DNA of 25,918 bases, taken from Neisseria shayeganii 871. GTDB taxonomy: Bacteria > Pseudomonadota > Gammaproteobacteria > Burkholderiales > Neisseriaceae. The notes under the pieces are model-generated. The model was given only the letters and a program-made list of their open reading frames with translations. It did no database searches and was not told the DNA's origin. Below, in pieces: positions 24,692 through 25,918 of the stretch (position 1 is its first letter; each line of letters starts with the position of its first letter). The stretch is taken from assembly GCF_000226875.1 (NCBI RefSeq), contig NZ_JH164926.1, positions 445,150 to 471,067 of the forward strand, given 5' to 3'. Both the position numbers and the translations under genes were made by a program.

Positions 24692-25895
24692 ACTTATTAA
24701 GTTATCTTAAAAAATACAAGAATGCATATGGCTTATTTTTGGCAACAATAGCAAGCTCAGCTCTATCAATATTGCTATCTATTACCCTAGCTAGGGTATT
24801 AACTGTTGAAGATAGGGGCGCATTACAATTCATCCTCACTAACATTATTGTCATTTCAACAATCTCAGTCGGAGGAGTGGGTTATGCTTTAGGTATAGGT
24901 ATAAAAAATAACGAATATAAAGGATGGGCTAAATTTATTTTAGGGTACATAGCCATTACCTTCCCAATTACCTTTATCTTTCATTTATTTATAACCAGCA
25001 TTAGTCAGTACTCGAATACATTAATGTTTTGCGTCGCTCTATATTCACTTACATTAATTACAATTGAAAAGTCTAATATTGATCAGCAATTAACAGCTTA
25101 TAAATTCTTAACTATACTCCAACCTTGTATCAATCTGATGCTATTTAGTTTTGGACATTTAACACTGGGAACAGTCCATCTAAAAACAGGACTAACATAT
25201 TTAAATTTATCTTATGTAATTTTATCAATATTTAGTCTATTATTTTTAATAAATTTAGGAAAAAATATAAAGCCATTAAAAACAAAATTCAGCTCTCATC
25301 TTTCTATAAAATTTGGATAAAGCAATACCTATTCCAATGTTTTGGGGTATTAACCATAAATTTGGATAAATACTTAATCACTTTTTTCTTAGGCGACTAT
25401 ATTTTAGGAATTTACTCTGTTTATTTAGCTTTAGATGGACTTATTGGTAAGTTTTTTCAATCAGCCGCCAATTATCATTACTCAAATATTTGGAATAAAT
25501 TAGACAAAACAAAACCCTTGTTAACTAATCTAATTATTATTTGCCTTATCATTTTAATATCCATTCAATTATTTGGCAGCCACGCAGTTAATTTTCTATT
25601 TGGCCCAAAATATAGTGAAATAAATGATGTCTTAATTTTTCTGGCTATCTCTTCTATGATCTCAGGATTTTCATGGATTTTATCACAAAATATGATAATT
25701 ATAGGCAAGCAAATCCCATTAATAATTAGACAATTATCCTCGATTATTATTTTCTCAATTTCAATTTATATATTTAAAGAATACAACTTATTTGGTATTG
25801 CCATCAGCTTGATGATTGCCAGCACCACCAGACTTTTTTTCTCAGTATATTATTTATATCGGTATCCAATAAAACTAGGGGCTGACGGAGATTAG
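24688..25895 (+). pseudogene. Wzx-type polysaccharide flippase, split by a frameshift
   Basis: A multi-helix membrane protein of the Wzx/MATE-like polysaccharide exporter class. The first part (24688-25320, 210 residues) has LSITLARVLTVEDRGALQF, the usual N-terminal flippase motif, and about six helices. The second part reads in another frame from about 25305 (YKIWIKQYLFQ, then DKYLITFFLGDYILGIYSVYLA) to the TAG at 25895, with six or so further helices. Loss of one base between about 25280 and 25315 joins the frames into a product of roughly 400 residues, the usual Wzx length. A sequencing error cannot be excluded. The last codons (GADGD) may come from foreign sequence at the window end. Confidence 0.75.
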
Positions 25896-25918
25896 AGCAA
25901 TTTCGATTTAATTAATTA

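Overview
The window looks like a chromosomal segment from a Neisseriaceae bacterium, most likely Eikenella. The clue is the 12-mer AGGCTACCTGAA, the DNA-uptake-sequence (DUS) dialect associated with Eikenella. By eye I count 20 exact copies plus 7 with one mismatch, all between 69 and 21841. Protein sequences (FtsH, RsmA, RlmE, HU, Lon) also read as close Neisseria relatives. No single gene system here is plainly new. The most interesting signal is a short non-autonomous transposable element whose target duplications coincide with the end of the DUS.

Layout. 152-2883 (-): rlmE then ftsH, the same order as in E. coli. 3061-4832: an EamA-type exporter (+) convergent with a YbbO-like short-chain dehydrogenase (-). 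5128-7147 (+): a YqaA-family membrane protein, then rsmA overlapping an orphan amino-acid ABC transporter ATPase. 7275-7976 (+): a periplasmic SIMPL-domain protein. 8205-14755 (-): metY, mutY, a DUF4870 membrane protein, trhP (yegQ), thrC and a small lipoprotein, mostly separated by DUS hairpins. 14942-22746 (+): rarA, hldA, lon, hupB, pssA and a TSUP transporter. lon has a well-formed heat-shock (sigma-32-type) promoter and lon-hupB order is conserved.

From about 22750 the character changes. DUS stop completely and composition becomes AT-rich, especially after about 23570. This end is part of a surface-polysaccharide locus: a broken dTDP-4-dehydrorhamnose reductase gene (rfbD), an intact-looking polysaccharide pyruvyl transferase, and a Wzx-type flippase split by an apparent one-base frameshift. 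A tandem repeat and a perfect hairpin sit at the junction, suggesting a past insertion or exchange.

Repeats. Four full copies (143-202 bp), one decayed copy and one 27-bp remnant of a miniature element with GAGACCTTTGCAAAACCCC inverted ends are scattered between genes. Three of the four full copies have perfect 5-bp direct repeats. DUS also act as hairpin terminators, as stop codons (CAG GCT ACC TGA), and as in-frame coding sequence.

Function. Most genes are housekeeping: proteolysis (FtsH, Lon), RNA modification (RlmE, RsmA, TrhP), DNA repair and maintenance (MutY, RarA, HU), amino-acid synthesis (MetY, ThrC), and envelope biogenesis (PssA, HldA and the polysaccharide genes).
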